Part shown: positions 1 through 11,027 of the stretch, one piece after another
Layout: each line of letters opens with the position of its first letter
Numbering within the stretch: position 1 is the first letter of the stretch
Assembly: GCF_024763615.1 (NCBI RefSeq)
Contig: NC_077224.1
Span: 59,716,712-59,780,711, forward strand
Origin: Phlebotomus papatasi
Lineage: Eukaryota > Arthropoda > Insecta > Diptera > Psychodidae
Length of the DNA: 64,000 nt
Direction of reading: 5' to 3'
Notes under the pieces: model-generated
Databases searched by the model: none
Told to the model about the DNA's origin: nothing
What the model saw: the letters and a program-made list of their open reading frames with translations, nothing else
Program-made: the position numbers and the translations under genes

Positions 1-1152
1 AAATAAAACGGAATTTTATCAAGATTTGAAATTACTATTTGTAATCTAATTTAGTAAAAATAAAAACACAATTATATTAGTTAGCTTTCTTAAATTTCGA
101 GAATAAAAAAATTTAATCTAAAACATTATATTTGGAAATTATTTTCCCGAAAGTTTCTTAAAAAATAAAAGTAAGTTTATTATGTTAAACGATAAAATTA
201 AAATTCTTCAAAATTCGGTAGAAGAAACTGTGACACCAGTGAACACGAGGTAGCATCGAATACTGCATTTTTTTTTAAATGATATATTACAAAAAAGAAC
301 GAGACCTATATGAATTCATGGCTACTATTTATATATAGGGATGCTTGTACACTGAAGAAATGGTCGCCATTGTCCAAGAAGTTTAGAAATAAAAATCAAT
401 GTTTGGTGCTACCCCATGTTCGGTGGTGCCCCAGTTACTCCTCATATTGCAAATATTTAGAAAAATCACGAAATATTCCGCCAAATAATTTAATCGTTAT
501 TAATAAATTGAATTCCTTTCGGTCGTACCAGACAGTTTTTTTTTAAATAAAGATGAGTTAAAATATTTTTTGGACCTCTGAGATAAATTTTGGAATTCCG
601 AACTACACGGAATTTAGGATAAACGAATTTAGAGTTCTGATGATTCTCGTAACACCATTTAATCATGTTCATAATAAATTAATTGAATTAAATAATGCTA
701 TATGTATCTTAGAATTCAATATAAAAAAAACTATTACAAACTATTCAGAATTGGCTTGCTAAGCTTATTTATATCATGGTAAGGAGTCCAATTCTAATTA
801 AAAATAAAAGAAAACCTTAGTCAAAGGCTTACTAATTCAAAGATACACCACCTTCCCTTTTCATCTTGTGATAAATCTTTGGAATGTTATAGCGACTCAT
901 CTGAAAACAAAAATTATTCTTTTTTTAGATTTAAAATTTAATCCAAATATTAAAGTTGAGAGATAAAATTGATTTGATCCGGTTATAATTTATTCTTTAT
1001 TGTATTTAAATAAATAGGGCAATTATTATATATTGCTTTAAACTGAGAATTATTACAATCTCTTAATATTGTATGTAGTGTATCTGATAAGTCTTTTTCA
1101 GAATGTTTTAATTTCTTAATTTTTTTCCTCTACATTGTCAGAATTTCGTTTA

Positions 1153-1355
1153 GGGTGACGGTATTACTTGTGGCCTCTGTCATTGCTTATAGCTTTAGCG
1201 AAAAAAAATGTCACAAAATGATTTAGAAAAACCTCAAAATTAAAATATTTGATATGTTTTAATAGCAGACATATTTTTGGTTTTCGAAATCATTTTCTGA
1301 CAAAAATTCCGACTAAGCCGTAAGTAAAGCCAGGCCACAAGTAATGCCGCCACCC
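1153..1355. mobile_element. MITE, GGGTGACGG-ended family
   Basis: Inverted ends: the left reads GGGTGACGGTATTACTTGTG and the right mirrors it (CACAAGTAATGCCGCCACCC), with TA on both sides. The 203 bp interior has no ORF. A diverged relative lies at about 20563-20671 in the numb intron. A small non-autonomous Tc1/mariner-type element is the likely class because of the TA flanks; this is inferred. Confidence 0.65.
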
Positions 1356-2030
1356 TACTATTAAGGGGGTTCTCCTAATTAGAACGCTAAAAGCGATCTG
1401 TATTTTTCGGGGTTTTTTTAGTGGATGAAGAAACGATCAATCTTGAAAACTATGTTGTTTAGACACATTTAAAGAGTTTGAATATTTATTTCAAATACAA
1501 TTTTTCAAATAGCGGAATAATGAATAATTCAGTAGAGCACCTCATCGCACCACTCCCTAATTGCCGGAAAATCTGCAGCTCGTAATTCTTGTCTGAGAAA
1601 ACAAATAAAAAATGTTCAATGTCGATAAGTGTATTTCATATTTAAATTTAAATTTTTTTTTAGTGTTTTGTTTAAAAAAAATTCATTTTGGGACAAAATT
1701 TTGACGTTAACCTGGTGTAAAATAATCAAATAATAGGCTTACAAGAATTCTTTCAGTTTGTTTAAAGAGAATGTCAATTTAATTTTTAAGACAATAAGTT
1801 TTCATTCATTTCATTCGGTTAACAAGTTTTTTTTAATATATTTCCGCCAATTCAATGAAATTTGCAAAAAATTAGAAGTGAAGAAAACGCTCTTCAAAAT
1901 TTTGAATATTTGTCCGAAAACTTGCAAATCTGATTGGTGGTCCTTTGATTTCATCTCTATATCTTCGAAAATGCTTCGAATTAGCTTCTGAAATTTGTTT
2001 TTTTTTTATATTGTAAGATAGTTTATTTAA

Positions 2031-3280
2031 GGGAGACCGGGGAGATTTGGGACAGGGCTAGTGTGGGACAAAGCGATTTTTTCATTAATTTTTGAAATAA
2101 ATGGAATTTAATCACTACTAAATCGTAAGCAATATTAAGATGTATCTTGACTAGAAGAATAGATATCTGCAGTTTTATTATTTTAATTCTATGTACACTT
2201 TCTTAAAAATTGATAAAAATTGTATTTTATGATTTATCAGTTTTGCTCTTTGTATTTTATATCAGCGATATATAATCAAAACTTTTTTGTCTCATTAGGT
2301 AGCAGTGTAATCTGGGAAGATATTTTTATAAAAGTTTCACAGATTATATGCTCTTGTTTTTTTATTAAAATGTTTTAAATATAAAAAATACACGCGGGGA
2401 TGTTTGGGACACCTGAAAAGGCATAAATAGGACGTTGATTTTCTACAAGATTGTAGGTGGTGCGCAATTGTTTATTGTCAAAATGAAGAGTAATGCCCAG
2501 TGTCTACTGGAAATCTTCATCTTGTGCAAACTTTACCAGTTGAGCAGTTGTCTACAGGGACAATAATTAAGCCATCAATGTCTTGGGAATCAATTATTTA
2601 TTCTCCAAAGAATATTCGACCTTTGCTCAATCTCGTTAAAAACTATTTTTTATTTCTCGAGCAATATCCTCTACAATTCTCACAAGTTCTCCAGAAAAAG
2701 CAAAACTAGAGCTTTTTCAGAGAAATAAGGAATCCGTCAATGAGTTCAAAAGTAAAAGTTGCAAGAAAATCTACTCGTGTGAGGAATTTGATGATCATGA
2801 TTGCAATACTTTTAGAATAAAAAAGCAAAAAAGGTAGATAGAAAATAATAAGAAAATACTTTAAATAACTGATTGACAATAAATGACTCTACTGTACAAA
2901 TTAAATTGACATTAACTTCTAAGTATGAAAAAAGATTAAACCTTTTTATTTCGATTAGAAATATTTTTATTCTAGTAATTAAAATTAATTAACGTGTTCC
3001 AGTAATACAAATTATGCGAGAAAAAACGTGTCCCAAACATCCCCTTTTGCGTCCCATACTGCCCCACATAGGGGAGGTTTGGGACAAAGCGCCAAGTTAA
3101 ATGTTTTATCGTCTCCAAGAAAACTCCGTTGTTTTTCAAGTTCTGTCGAGTACTTTTTATAAAGCCAATACCCATAAGTATCCTATAGACCGCACGAAAT
3201 TGTAATACATTGTCGTGATTTTTTGGAATACTGTCTCAAAGTCAAAACATGAAAAAATGTCCCAACCTCCCCGGTCTCCC
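2031..3280. mobile_element. 1.25 kb TIR element, GGGAGACCGGGG-ended
   Basis: The left end GGGAGACCGGGGAGATTTGG is mirrored by the right end around 3259-3280 (CCCAACCTCCCCGGTCTCCC). Further copies of the gggacaaagcg/tgtcccaa motif lie at about 2395, 3030 and 3065, so another copy may be nested inside. No transposase ORF remains. The ends resemble those of the 40743-41874 element (GGGGAGACTGGGGC), suggesting one superfamily. Confidence 0.55.
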
Positions 3281-3406
3281 CTATATCTATTTAAGCAATA
3301 AAAAATAAAGACCTCTTTTGACTTTGCTATTAGAGGAACACCCTTAAGGATATTAAGTTCTCATTAATTCTTACAATACTCATCTGACACCATTTTTGTC
3401 TTGTAG

Positions 3407-4175
3407 CTGCTTCTTCACCATGTTATTCCTGGATCCTTTGAGATTAGCACTCTCCAGGATGAGATGACGGGAGTTTCTCTGGCAGGAACGCAACTTAGAG
3501 TAAATCAGTACAAATTGCACGATGCTGAGTGGAATGATGTTAAGGTTTGTTATAAAAAATGTTTGGTAATTCGTGAACTTAATGAATCTTCCTGTACCCA
3601 GGTGACGACAATCAATGGAGCCATGGTTGTGCCAGACAAACAGGACATCAAAATACCCCAAGGTGTCGCCCAAGGTCTTGATAGAGTGATGTTCCCACTT
3701 CCTGTTGGAGATTTACTGCAAACTCTTCAATCGGATCGTGAAAGGAGATTCACAACATTCCTGCGAGCAGTATTTGCAGCAGATCTTTCAGAACTCCTTC
3801 AGATTAAGGGTGAATTTTGTGGGAAACACTTTAAAGTTGGTTTGACTGAAGATGTTTTTATATGTTGCAGGATCAAAGACTTATACAGTATTCGCCCCAA
3901 CTGATGAGGCTTTTGCCAAGTTACCTGCAGAGGAGGTCAATGAAATGGTGACAGATAGGGAAAAGGCCAGAACCCTGGTTACAAATCACATTTCACCTGG
4001 AACGCTGTACTCAGCTGGCATGAGATTCTACCAAATCCGAGAGTCTATGTCCACAGGAAAGCCCATTACACTTCAGAAGAATACAGGCACAATTAAGATC
4101 AATTCCGGGAAGATTCTCACCAGCAATATTCCCTCAACAAATGGGGTTATTCATGTGGTAGATACATTACTGTAG
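3407..4175 (+). CDS. mfas: midline fasciclin-like FAS1 adhesion protein, 3' exons (partial)
   Basis: This is the C-terminal part of a secreted or membrane-attached protein with fasciclin (FAS1) domains, like Drosophila midline fasciclin and vertebrate TGFBI/periostin, which act in cell-matrix adhesion. Three exons join in frame: 3407-3544 (46 codons), 3602-3809 and 3871-4175, with ag acceptors and gt donors at each junction and small introns of 57 and 61 bp. The first exon gives the end of one FAS1 domain (LLLHHVIPGSF, then INGAMVVPDKQDI across the splice). The rest gives a whole last FAS1 domain with the diagnostic TVFAPTDEAFAKLP and NGVIHVVDTLL motifs, ending in a stop right after the domain. 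The start codon, signal peptide and earlier domains lie left of the window. Family assignment is strong; the mfas orthology is likely but rests on remembered family features. Confidence 0.85.
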
Positions 4176-4251
4176 AAGTCAGAAATTTCAATCTTCTAAA
4201 TTTTCCTATTCAGTTTTCCTATACCCTTCCAAAGTTTCCCTTCCTTTTAAA

Positions 4252-4460
4252 AATAAAACCACATCCGCATTCCTTAGAGCAAAAGCACAACTATTGGAGA
4301 TGAGCTTCCTAAAAGCGCCATCGTATTAATTTTTAATTTGTCGATTGTTAGGTTTTGTATTAAAATAAAACAAAAGTAAATTATTATTTTTTAAATAAAA
4401 AAAAACCGCCTATAAGAGAAACCATGATGTTACTACTTTTGTACAGTATTTCGTAATAAA
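4252..4460 (+). terminator. mfas poly(A) signal cluster
   Basis: Three AATAAA hexamers follow the mfas stop codon, at 4252-4257, 4364-4369 and 4455-4460. Any could direct 3' end formation, giving 3' UTRs of about 100 to 310 nt. Confidence 0.5.
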
Positions 4461-5792
4461 ACTCATTGTTTTAACATTAATCTTCTTCATAGTCAATCGC
4501 CACAGATATTCCCCACCTTTATCTGACTAATTAACCCATAGTTTGAGGTGAAATGTGTGAATGGAAAAATATTTCTCGTAAAATGGGATGGTACTCTGCG
4601 AAAATAAAAACTCTCTCATCTCCTCAATATAATTTATATTTTAACAACATACTTAACAATTATAATATACATATGTAGAATAGAGGTATATATATATATA
4701 TATTTAATTTTTCCCTCTTTTGCATTAGATATTACATACATATGTACAATATATACGTATGTATTTCTCATATTTTCAGCACATGCCACTTGTCCAAATT
4801 CACCCAATATTTTCTTTTAGGAGTTAAGATATTGCAGTTGTTTTTTTTCTTGTGCTATCATAAGGATTAGGTCTTTTAAAATTAATGAAAAAAAATAAAA
4901 GATATTGTTGCAAAGTCTGAACAAAATTAAGTGAAAATCTTCAGAAGTGTAGCTGCTCAATTAATTGAATTTTCTCAAGGAATTTCCACATTTTACCATA
5001 TCATTTCCTCTACTTCAACTCACACCTTTGACTGTAATAAATCAAAGCCAAGTTATACAATTATTATGTTACTTCTTCAGTGGGGCTGTAGAAAATTTTG
5101 ATTTTCTCTTTTTCTACTATCTCTATGTACTAAAATGCAATGGAGAATCTTTCTTCAATTTTATGAAATACCAGATGAAAATTCATTATGCAAAAATTCC
5201 ACTTGAACTAAGGCCATTTCCAATTTGCATAAGCAATAAATGTTTTTTTTAATGTTTTAGTGTGCAATGCAAAAATTCTGCAGTGAGTTTCATCTCTAGA
5301 TGTGAGTAAACATATATAAGTTCTTTTAATCTTGCATTTTTTTGCGATATAAAAAATATATAATACAATTGCTCTTCGCTTACAACTGGAGCTAATAATA
5401 AGAATTAGAAAATATACAATTTTACATTTCATCTTTTCATCCATTATCTATCTAATGCTATAAATTCTATATTTCAACATTTTCTTGTTCTATATACATT
5501 TTTCATCATATTCCCATCCTACGGATTCGCTCTCCATCTTTTTTTCTTTCTTCATTCTCATTCATGGAAAGAATTTACAAAAAAAAAAAGAACAAACATA
5601 CTAAAGATATCTCCAGCTGTGATCTCTGTGATAAGATCATAAGCACTAAATTTTAAATTGCTTAATTTTTTTTTGTCTTGCTCGATTTTAGGACGCATTT
5701 TTATTATAGGCAAAAAAGACAAACCAAAAAATAAATCCTCCATAACACTAAAAAGACAGGATCTTTAGCTGGGTTTTCCTAATTTTTAGATA
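4461..5792. other. intergenic, no gene seen
   Basis: AT-rich intergenic sequence with a short TA microsatellite near 4688-4703 and T-rich runs. No splice-linked coding signal or repeat family was recognised. Confidence 0.5.
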
Positions 5793-6021
5793 GAGTAGGA
5801 TGAACGTCTGTTCGACAGGGAACCCCTATTGACACTTTTGTCAAAATGATGAAAATTATTTAATGTATCTAGTAAAATATAAGTAATATAACGTTTCTTC
5901 TGTAATATACCTTTTACTATAAACAGATATGTTCAAATTTCATATCCCAAATGGTACAGAGTAGGGTGTCAATAGGTGCTGACACGAGTTCTTAAAGTAT
6001 CAATAGACGTTCCTTTCACTC
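5793..6021. mobile_element. MITE with GAACGTCT subterminal inverted repeats
   Basis: The left end GAGTAGGATGAACGTCTG and the right end AGACGTTCCTTTCACTC are imperfect inverted copies, both flanked by TAGATA. The interior has a second inverted pair around CTATTGACAC and GTGTCAATAG. No ORF is present. Confidence 0.5.
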
Positions 6022-6054
6022 TAGATAACTTTTTGCTAGGCGATCTCATGGTGT

Positions 6055-6250
6055 AGGGGAAGTGTAGTACCTTTGAATTAGGACGCTTTTCAATAATAGG
6101 ACTTCTTTTCCTATTTTTAAATGAAACTGAGCCAATAGTTTCGCTTCACGATTGGTTTGTGGAACTGAATAATATCATGGTAAGGTCCAGTTCCAATAAA
6201 AATGAGATCGATGGATGCCATAGAAGCTGAGTTATTGAGAAAGCAAAATT
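6055..6250. mobile_element. degraded copy of the GGGGAAGTG...CCTTTGAA MITE family
   Basis: The left end (TAGGGGAAGTG then ACCTTTGAA) and the interior (tcctatttttaaatgaaact, then atatcatggtaaggtcca) match the family at 19717, 31364 and 39024. The right terminus is not recognisable. Confidence 0.4.
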
Positions 6251-6282
6251 TGATGGTGTCCCAAAATGAGGATAAGAGCAGA

Positions 6283-6661
6283 ATCACATTGACAATAAAA
6301 TGCTCGCCGTAGCCTCACCGTATTTTGTTAATTTACGCATTTTCATTGCAATTCTTACGAAAATTCTCGATTACCGTATTACCTTATCTCATACTCGGTG
6401 GCACTAGGTGAAAATAATATAAGAAAATTGAAGAAATAAAGCGAAAATTCAATAAACGGTGAGCAAAAAAACTGTAAGAGAAATTAAACGTACAGTTCTT
6501 TCTTATTTTCGTTTTATTTCTTCAATTTTCTTATATTATTTTCATCTAGTGCTACCGAGTATGAGATAAGGTAATACGGTAATTGAGAATTTATGTAAGA
6601 ATTGCAATGAAAATGCGTAAATTATCGAAATACGATGAGAATTTTACTGTCAATATGATTC
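6283..6661. repeat. ~380 bp fold-back element
   Basis: Two arms of about 165 bp, roughly 6283-6455 and 6495-6661, are near-perfect inverted copies around a 40 bp loop. The outer ends are GAATCACATTGACAATAAAA and its mirror TGTCAATATGATTC. There is no coding content. It behaves like a fold-back or long-TIR MITE. Confidence 0.7.
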
Positions 6662-6841
6662 CGCCTAAATCTGATATCAACATCTGATGTTGTGCACCCG
6701 ATATTTAACCTTTGTCGAAAACTGCTTAACGCTATCTCTATCCGTTTTTTCTCCAGAAGCGATTGCACTACGTAGAATCGGCCACGAAAATCGGTTTTTG
6801 GCTGGCATGATAATCGAGATCTATGAGAGTCAAAATGCCTA

Positions 6842-7343
6842 GGGAAAAGTGTCCAAGCTTTTTACGGTCCCAAGCTTTACAAAGGCTAAATTTTTCCTAT
6901 GTTTTTCAATAAATATGACTAATCTTTTCTATTTTAAAAACTAGGGGAAGGTTTATTGTTTTTAAAATACACTACGGAGTTGTATTTATTCAGAAATATA
7001 TAGGAAAAAATTAGTCATTGTAAAGCTTGGGACCGCGCAAAGCATGGGCCAGGGGCCCATTAAGCCTAATAAAAAGTGAAGATATTTTTCACTTTTCCTT
7101 GTAAAAATTTTGCAGATATTGCACCGCGACTTAATCAAATTTGCTTGTAGTTCTTGTATTATTTCGGCGAGCATTATGAAATATGTATTTTTAGATAGCT
7201 TTTAATGCACAGTTTCGAAATATATCAGACTGATAAAAGTCAATTCTCTTTAGGAAAAAACTTGCCAAGAGTCTTCAGTGCCTCTAAGCAAAAATGTATG
7301 GAAAAATGAAATGTCGAGAGGCCCCTGCATGGGCACTTTCCCC
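6842..7343. mobile_element. TA-flanked MITE carrying a nested insertion
   Basis: Left end GGGAAAAGTG and right end CACTTTCCCC, with TA on both sides. The inner part also mirrors: CCCAAGCTTTACAA on the left, TTGTAAAGCTTGGG on the right. Without the 278 bp element at 7050-7327 and its 7 bp duplication it would be about 217 bp, the size of several other MITEs here. Confidence 0.6.
7050..7327. mobile_element. 278 bp CAGGGGCC-ended MITE with 7 bp target duplication
   Basis: Ends are CAGGGGCC and GGCCCCTG, flanked by CATGGGC at 7043-7049 and 7328-7334, a clean 7 bp direct repeat. The interior is highly similar to the copy at 15080-15355. No ORF of family size is present. The end sequence and 7 bp duplication suggest a P- or hAT-like superfamily; this is inferred. 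Confidence 0.75.
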
Positions 7344-8078
7344 TACTTGCAAACTTTGGCCCGATCTGCCGAAGTCGGATTTCACCTCGGACCACAGAAG
7401 TTGAGATTGTAAAGAATCTCAGCTAATAAAAGAAAAAAAAGCCCTATTCCAAAAGAGTCCTAATTTACTATAATTGCAACTCCGGTTTTGGGTAGAGAGA
7501 TGGCTGACTCGACTTGTGAGATTGTGAAATTGGGTTCCGCCAGGACTTTCAGGCATCAAGAAGGAACTCTTTTACATGGAATAAAAAATGTAAGGACAAT
7601 CTACAATAACCCAAGAAATAAATAAAAAAAATAACATATTTTACTGAATTCAAGGCGAAAATTTGACTCTGGTTTCTAATAATCGATAGTCCTACATCAG
7701 TCAACGATTAAAGCCTAGGCAAGGTCTTCAGTAGGGCATAATACTAGAACAAATTCTAATTAATTCTTTACATATTTTTGAAAAGGAGTCTCAGTTGATT
7801 TGCCCTTCGATACCAATCCAAATGGATATGTAATTATATGCCGTGAAACTTCTCAGACCATGTAAAGTATAAGAAACCGCTTAGAGTGGCGCTGATGTCG
7901 TTTCTTGCAAAGAGAACCCAACGATTTTTTTTAGTCTTGACTTGGAAATTTTCTCCTTAAAGTTAGTTTCAGAAGAAAAGTACAGCAATGGAATATAAAA
8001 ACCAAGGTTTTGTCTTTTATAGCTGGACTTAAAATCGAAAACGGATCGGAAAATGCCAAGCGGATTGTCTGATCTGTA

Positions 8079-8687
8079 GGGCAATTCTGTAATAGTATGA
8101 TAATATCATAACAAATTCAAAACTGTTTGTTCGACTATGTACGGCCTGATGGAGTGCAATATCTGGTGAAAACGGAGTAAGACCTTATTTCGCTATTACG
8201 TTTTTCTTGAATAATTAAGAAAGAATTTTCGCTTCTTTCAATTTTTATTCGCTACAACGTTTCGGGAATACGATGTCCCCTTCATCAGGTATAGAATAAT
8301 TAAGAAAGAAACACGTAATAGCGAAAAAAGGTCTTACTCCGTTTTCACCAGACCTTTTTTCGCTATTACGTGTTTCTTCCTTAATTATTCTATACCTGAT
8401 GAAGGGAACATCGTATTCCCAAAACGTTGTAGCGAATAAAAATTGAAAGAAGCGATAAAAGGTCTTAGTCCATTTTCACCAGATATCAAAACTGTTTATT
8501 TCGAAAAACTCTTCGAAAATGCTATTCATATCATATCAATCACTGAAAGCTTAATAGAGCTCCTTACAATAGCCATTGGTATCCACTGACTGGCCTTTAG
8601 CGTTCTTCTACTTCCGAATTTAAGTACCTTGGAAATTAGCCATATGACTTTGTCATATGGCATTGTCATATTGATGTAGAATTTCTT
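8079..8687. mobile_element. MITE (GGRAATTCTGTA-ended) interrupted by a fold-back insertion
   Basis: The left end (TA then GGGCAATTCTGTAATAGTAT) and the right end (ATATTGATGTAGAATTTCTT then TA) correspond to the two ends of the intact relative at 25881-26055. The middle is displaced by the 8134-8485 insertion. Confidence 0.45.
8134..8485. mobile_element. Penelope-like fold-back insertion with hammerhead-like cores
   Basis: A 352 bp insertion flanked by near-identical direct repeats of about 17 bp (TCAAAACTGTTTGTTCG at 8117-8133; TCAAAACTGTTTATTTCG at 8486-8503). Most of it is an inverted repeat. On the minus strand of the left arm, CTGATGA (8283-8289) is followed by a GGGG...CCC stem and GAAAC (8260-8264). 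The right arm has CTGATGA at 8396-8402 but AAAAC at 8421-8425, a changed core base. The long target duplication argues for retrotransposition. It is a relative of the element at 15437-15680. Confidence 0.6.
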
Positions 8688-8750
8688 TACTGAAGCTAAA
8701 TGGACTGTCTCTCAGCTTGCTCAATCAAGTACGAGCTCGAGTATGAGTAA

Positions 8751-8930
8751 TATCGTAGATTCGAGTGGCTGCTCTTTAGCGGAGACTGCCGTCCTGCTGA
8801 TCGTAAGCTTTTCTTTAAGAACTTAACGATTTCCTTTAAGAATCCGAAGTGCTAGAATTGAAGAGAAGCTTACGTATGCCAGGATGACTCAGTAAGTCCC
8901 GGAGGGCAAAATCCCAGCATCTACGGTGTA
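8751..8930. mobile_element. MITE, ATCGTAGAT-ended family (diverged)
   Basis: The left end TATCGTAGATTCGAGTGG and right end AGCATCTACGGTGTA are imperfect inverted copies. The interior includes a taagcttttctttaa motif shared with the 32973-33170 element. Confidence 0.4.
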
Positions 8931-10455
8931 TTTTTAATGTTTATCCTAAAACATAATCAAAAATTGTTTAGATCTCTTTTTTCATTTTTTCCCAATAAAA
9001 ACTTAAAATTTTGATTTATTTCTTTTATCAGCCTTTCGATATTGTCCTACTATTATAAATGTTTAGAAACTGAAGGCATAAATTTGCAGATAGATTAGAA
9101 GACGACGAAGTTTTAATTATTTTAAGTCAACTATTGCTTCCAATGCAGACAAATTTTTAAATAATTTTCCAAAAATTGTTTTTAAGATTGGTTATTACAC
9201 CCTCGACAAGATTTAAATTGTCCTAAGTCCTTTCAAACGTATTACATTGAGTATTATTTAATCTGATATTTTTATTTTGAATTAGCCAAATGGTTTTGAA
9301 AAAGAAATTTGAAATAAATTCAATTGTAATTTCTTGTTTTCGAATCAGTGTAATGTTTATTTTTCTTTTAATTTGAGCTATTACTATGTTAAATCTAGTT
9401 TTATTTTTGAACAGTGCTAGACTAAGTACATTATAAAAATTATTAAAAGTTGCATAGTGCTTCTTGTGCGTATTGCCAAATTTTAAATTAGTACACTGAC
9501 TCTCTTCACTTTCGAATATGGGTTCTTTTGCAAATCCGTGACTGTTTTTTTTCAAATTTGGGTCATATATAAATTACGAAAAATTCTCAAAATCAAAATT
9601 CTTGCAGCCTAAGTAGTACGGATATTTCTCAAAATTTAGGGAAAAAAGAAATAAAAAATTTGAGTTTCATTAGTTTATTTGCCAAAAAAAAATTTTCAAC
9701 TGTCAATATATAAATTTTCAGCGACTATAAAAACATCTTTTTTCCTAAAAAATAAACAAAATACTTTTCTCAAAAGATATTAGACAATTTTCTAAGGCCA
9801 TCACTGTGATGTTCCTTAAAGAAATGTTTATAGAGGATTATTTTTTAGCTGTCTCTTTTTTGCCATGTTTTTCTAATTAACCATTTCGAAATTCATAAAT
9901 TGCACATACTACGATGTACCTAATTAAATATACAACTGTAAATAAAATGAAAAAAATCACCGTGAGATCACAATGATAACAGATTAAGTACCCAAATATT
10001 TATTCATCTTATTTTTATCTCTCCTGGACAGAGGAGAAAAGTCATAATTCCCATGAAAAGTCACTTTTTATTCAAATGCATCATTCTTTAAAAAAAAAGA
10101 CGCATTTATCTAAATGCTCAAGATTGTGACAATGTTTTTAACTCTTAAATTGAAATATTTCAGTATTTATCTTGGAATTATTTCGGTAATTTCTGACTAA
10201 ATGCCCCTAAAATACCCTAAGAATACAATTAATTCACATTATTTCTTAATTTTCACAACTATGTATAAGTTATTATATCAGATAAGTTAATAAACACCTA
10301 CATTATGCTCTCTACAATATGCGTCATAGGTAAATTGAGTTTACCTATTTTCACTTCACATTTCTCGCGTTCCTGCGCACAGAATTCAGAATATCTTTCG
10401 ATTTATTTGCCATTTAATAAAAAATGCCTTTGAAGTAAGAATAAAACATCTAATT
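8931..10455. other. AT-rich intergenic, no gene seen
   Basis: Long A/T-rich sequence. ORFs here are low-complexity and rich in K, N, F and I, with no recognisable family. No repeat structure was noted. Confidence 0.5.
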
Positions 10456-10640
10456 AGGGGAAGGTGAGGCTACAATAAGCTGAGGCAACATTGAAACCCT
10501 TATTTTTTCGCATTTCTAATTGAAGCTTGGCCTAGTCATAAATTAAGTTAGATCCGCAATTGTTTTGTCTATCTAATTTACATTACACTAAAGTCCAGCT
10601 TTCTTTAGAAATATGCGAAAAAATAGTGTTTTAACATTTA
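10456..10640. mobile_element. degraded GGGGAAGGTGAGGC MITE
   Basis: TA then GGGGAAGGTGAGGCTACAAT, with interior words (tcgcatttctaatt, aaagtccagctttctttaga) matching the element at 41927-42123 on one strand or the other. No clear right terminus. Confidence 0.35.
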
Positions 10641-11027
10641 AAGATTTGAAATGATTTAAAAATGCCTCACGACCAATTATTTTTAAAGATCTCATAAAAC
10701 AGTGTATTAAAACTTTCAAACTGCTTTACGGTATTTATCAATTGATATTTTTCATTTTTGATAAGTAGAGAACTAATATAATGACTTCAAGTTTTAATAA
10801 TATCCATAATTCATTCAAATACCGAAAGTGGCGTTAAGGTCGCTTACATTAACCCAAAATCGATTTATTTGAGTCAAAGTACGAATAGACATCATTCCTT
10901 GATTAGGCTACAGCAAGGAGTTACTCAAGATCGAAAATTTGTGTCCATATTCCGTTTGTTCCATGGGATTCCAATGTGTTTCTAATGAATCTAAATGTGT
11001 GATTTCCTTAATAATTCTTGTTCTTAA

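Larger units (their letters stand above)
1..3406. other. AT-rich region upstream of first visible mfas exon
   Basis: No convincing exon was found on either strand. Because the first visible mfas exon opens with an acceptor site and starts inside a FAS1 domain, this stretch is most simply an mfas intron. It holds two inverted-repeat elements (1153-1355 and 2031-3280, listed separately) and long A/T runs. Confidence 0.5.
6690..7430 (+). repeat. old 3' end of the 1.83 kb modular repeat, interrupted
   Basis: The stretch GCACCCGATATTTAACCTTT, then a tgtcgaaaactgc motif, and the terminal hairpin near 7402-7426 (GTTGAGATT...AATCTCAGCT) match the right end of the repeat at 42170-43995 in order and orientation. 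The copy is diverged and split by the element at 6842-7343. Confidence 0.5.

Noticed and set aside
834..891. Possible terminal exon on the minus strand: a good acceptor (TTTTGTTTTCAG) followed by 22 open codons, MSRYNIPKIYHKMKREGGVS then LN and stop
   Set aside because: Too short to identify, antisense to mfas, no partner exon and no clear poly(A) signal found.
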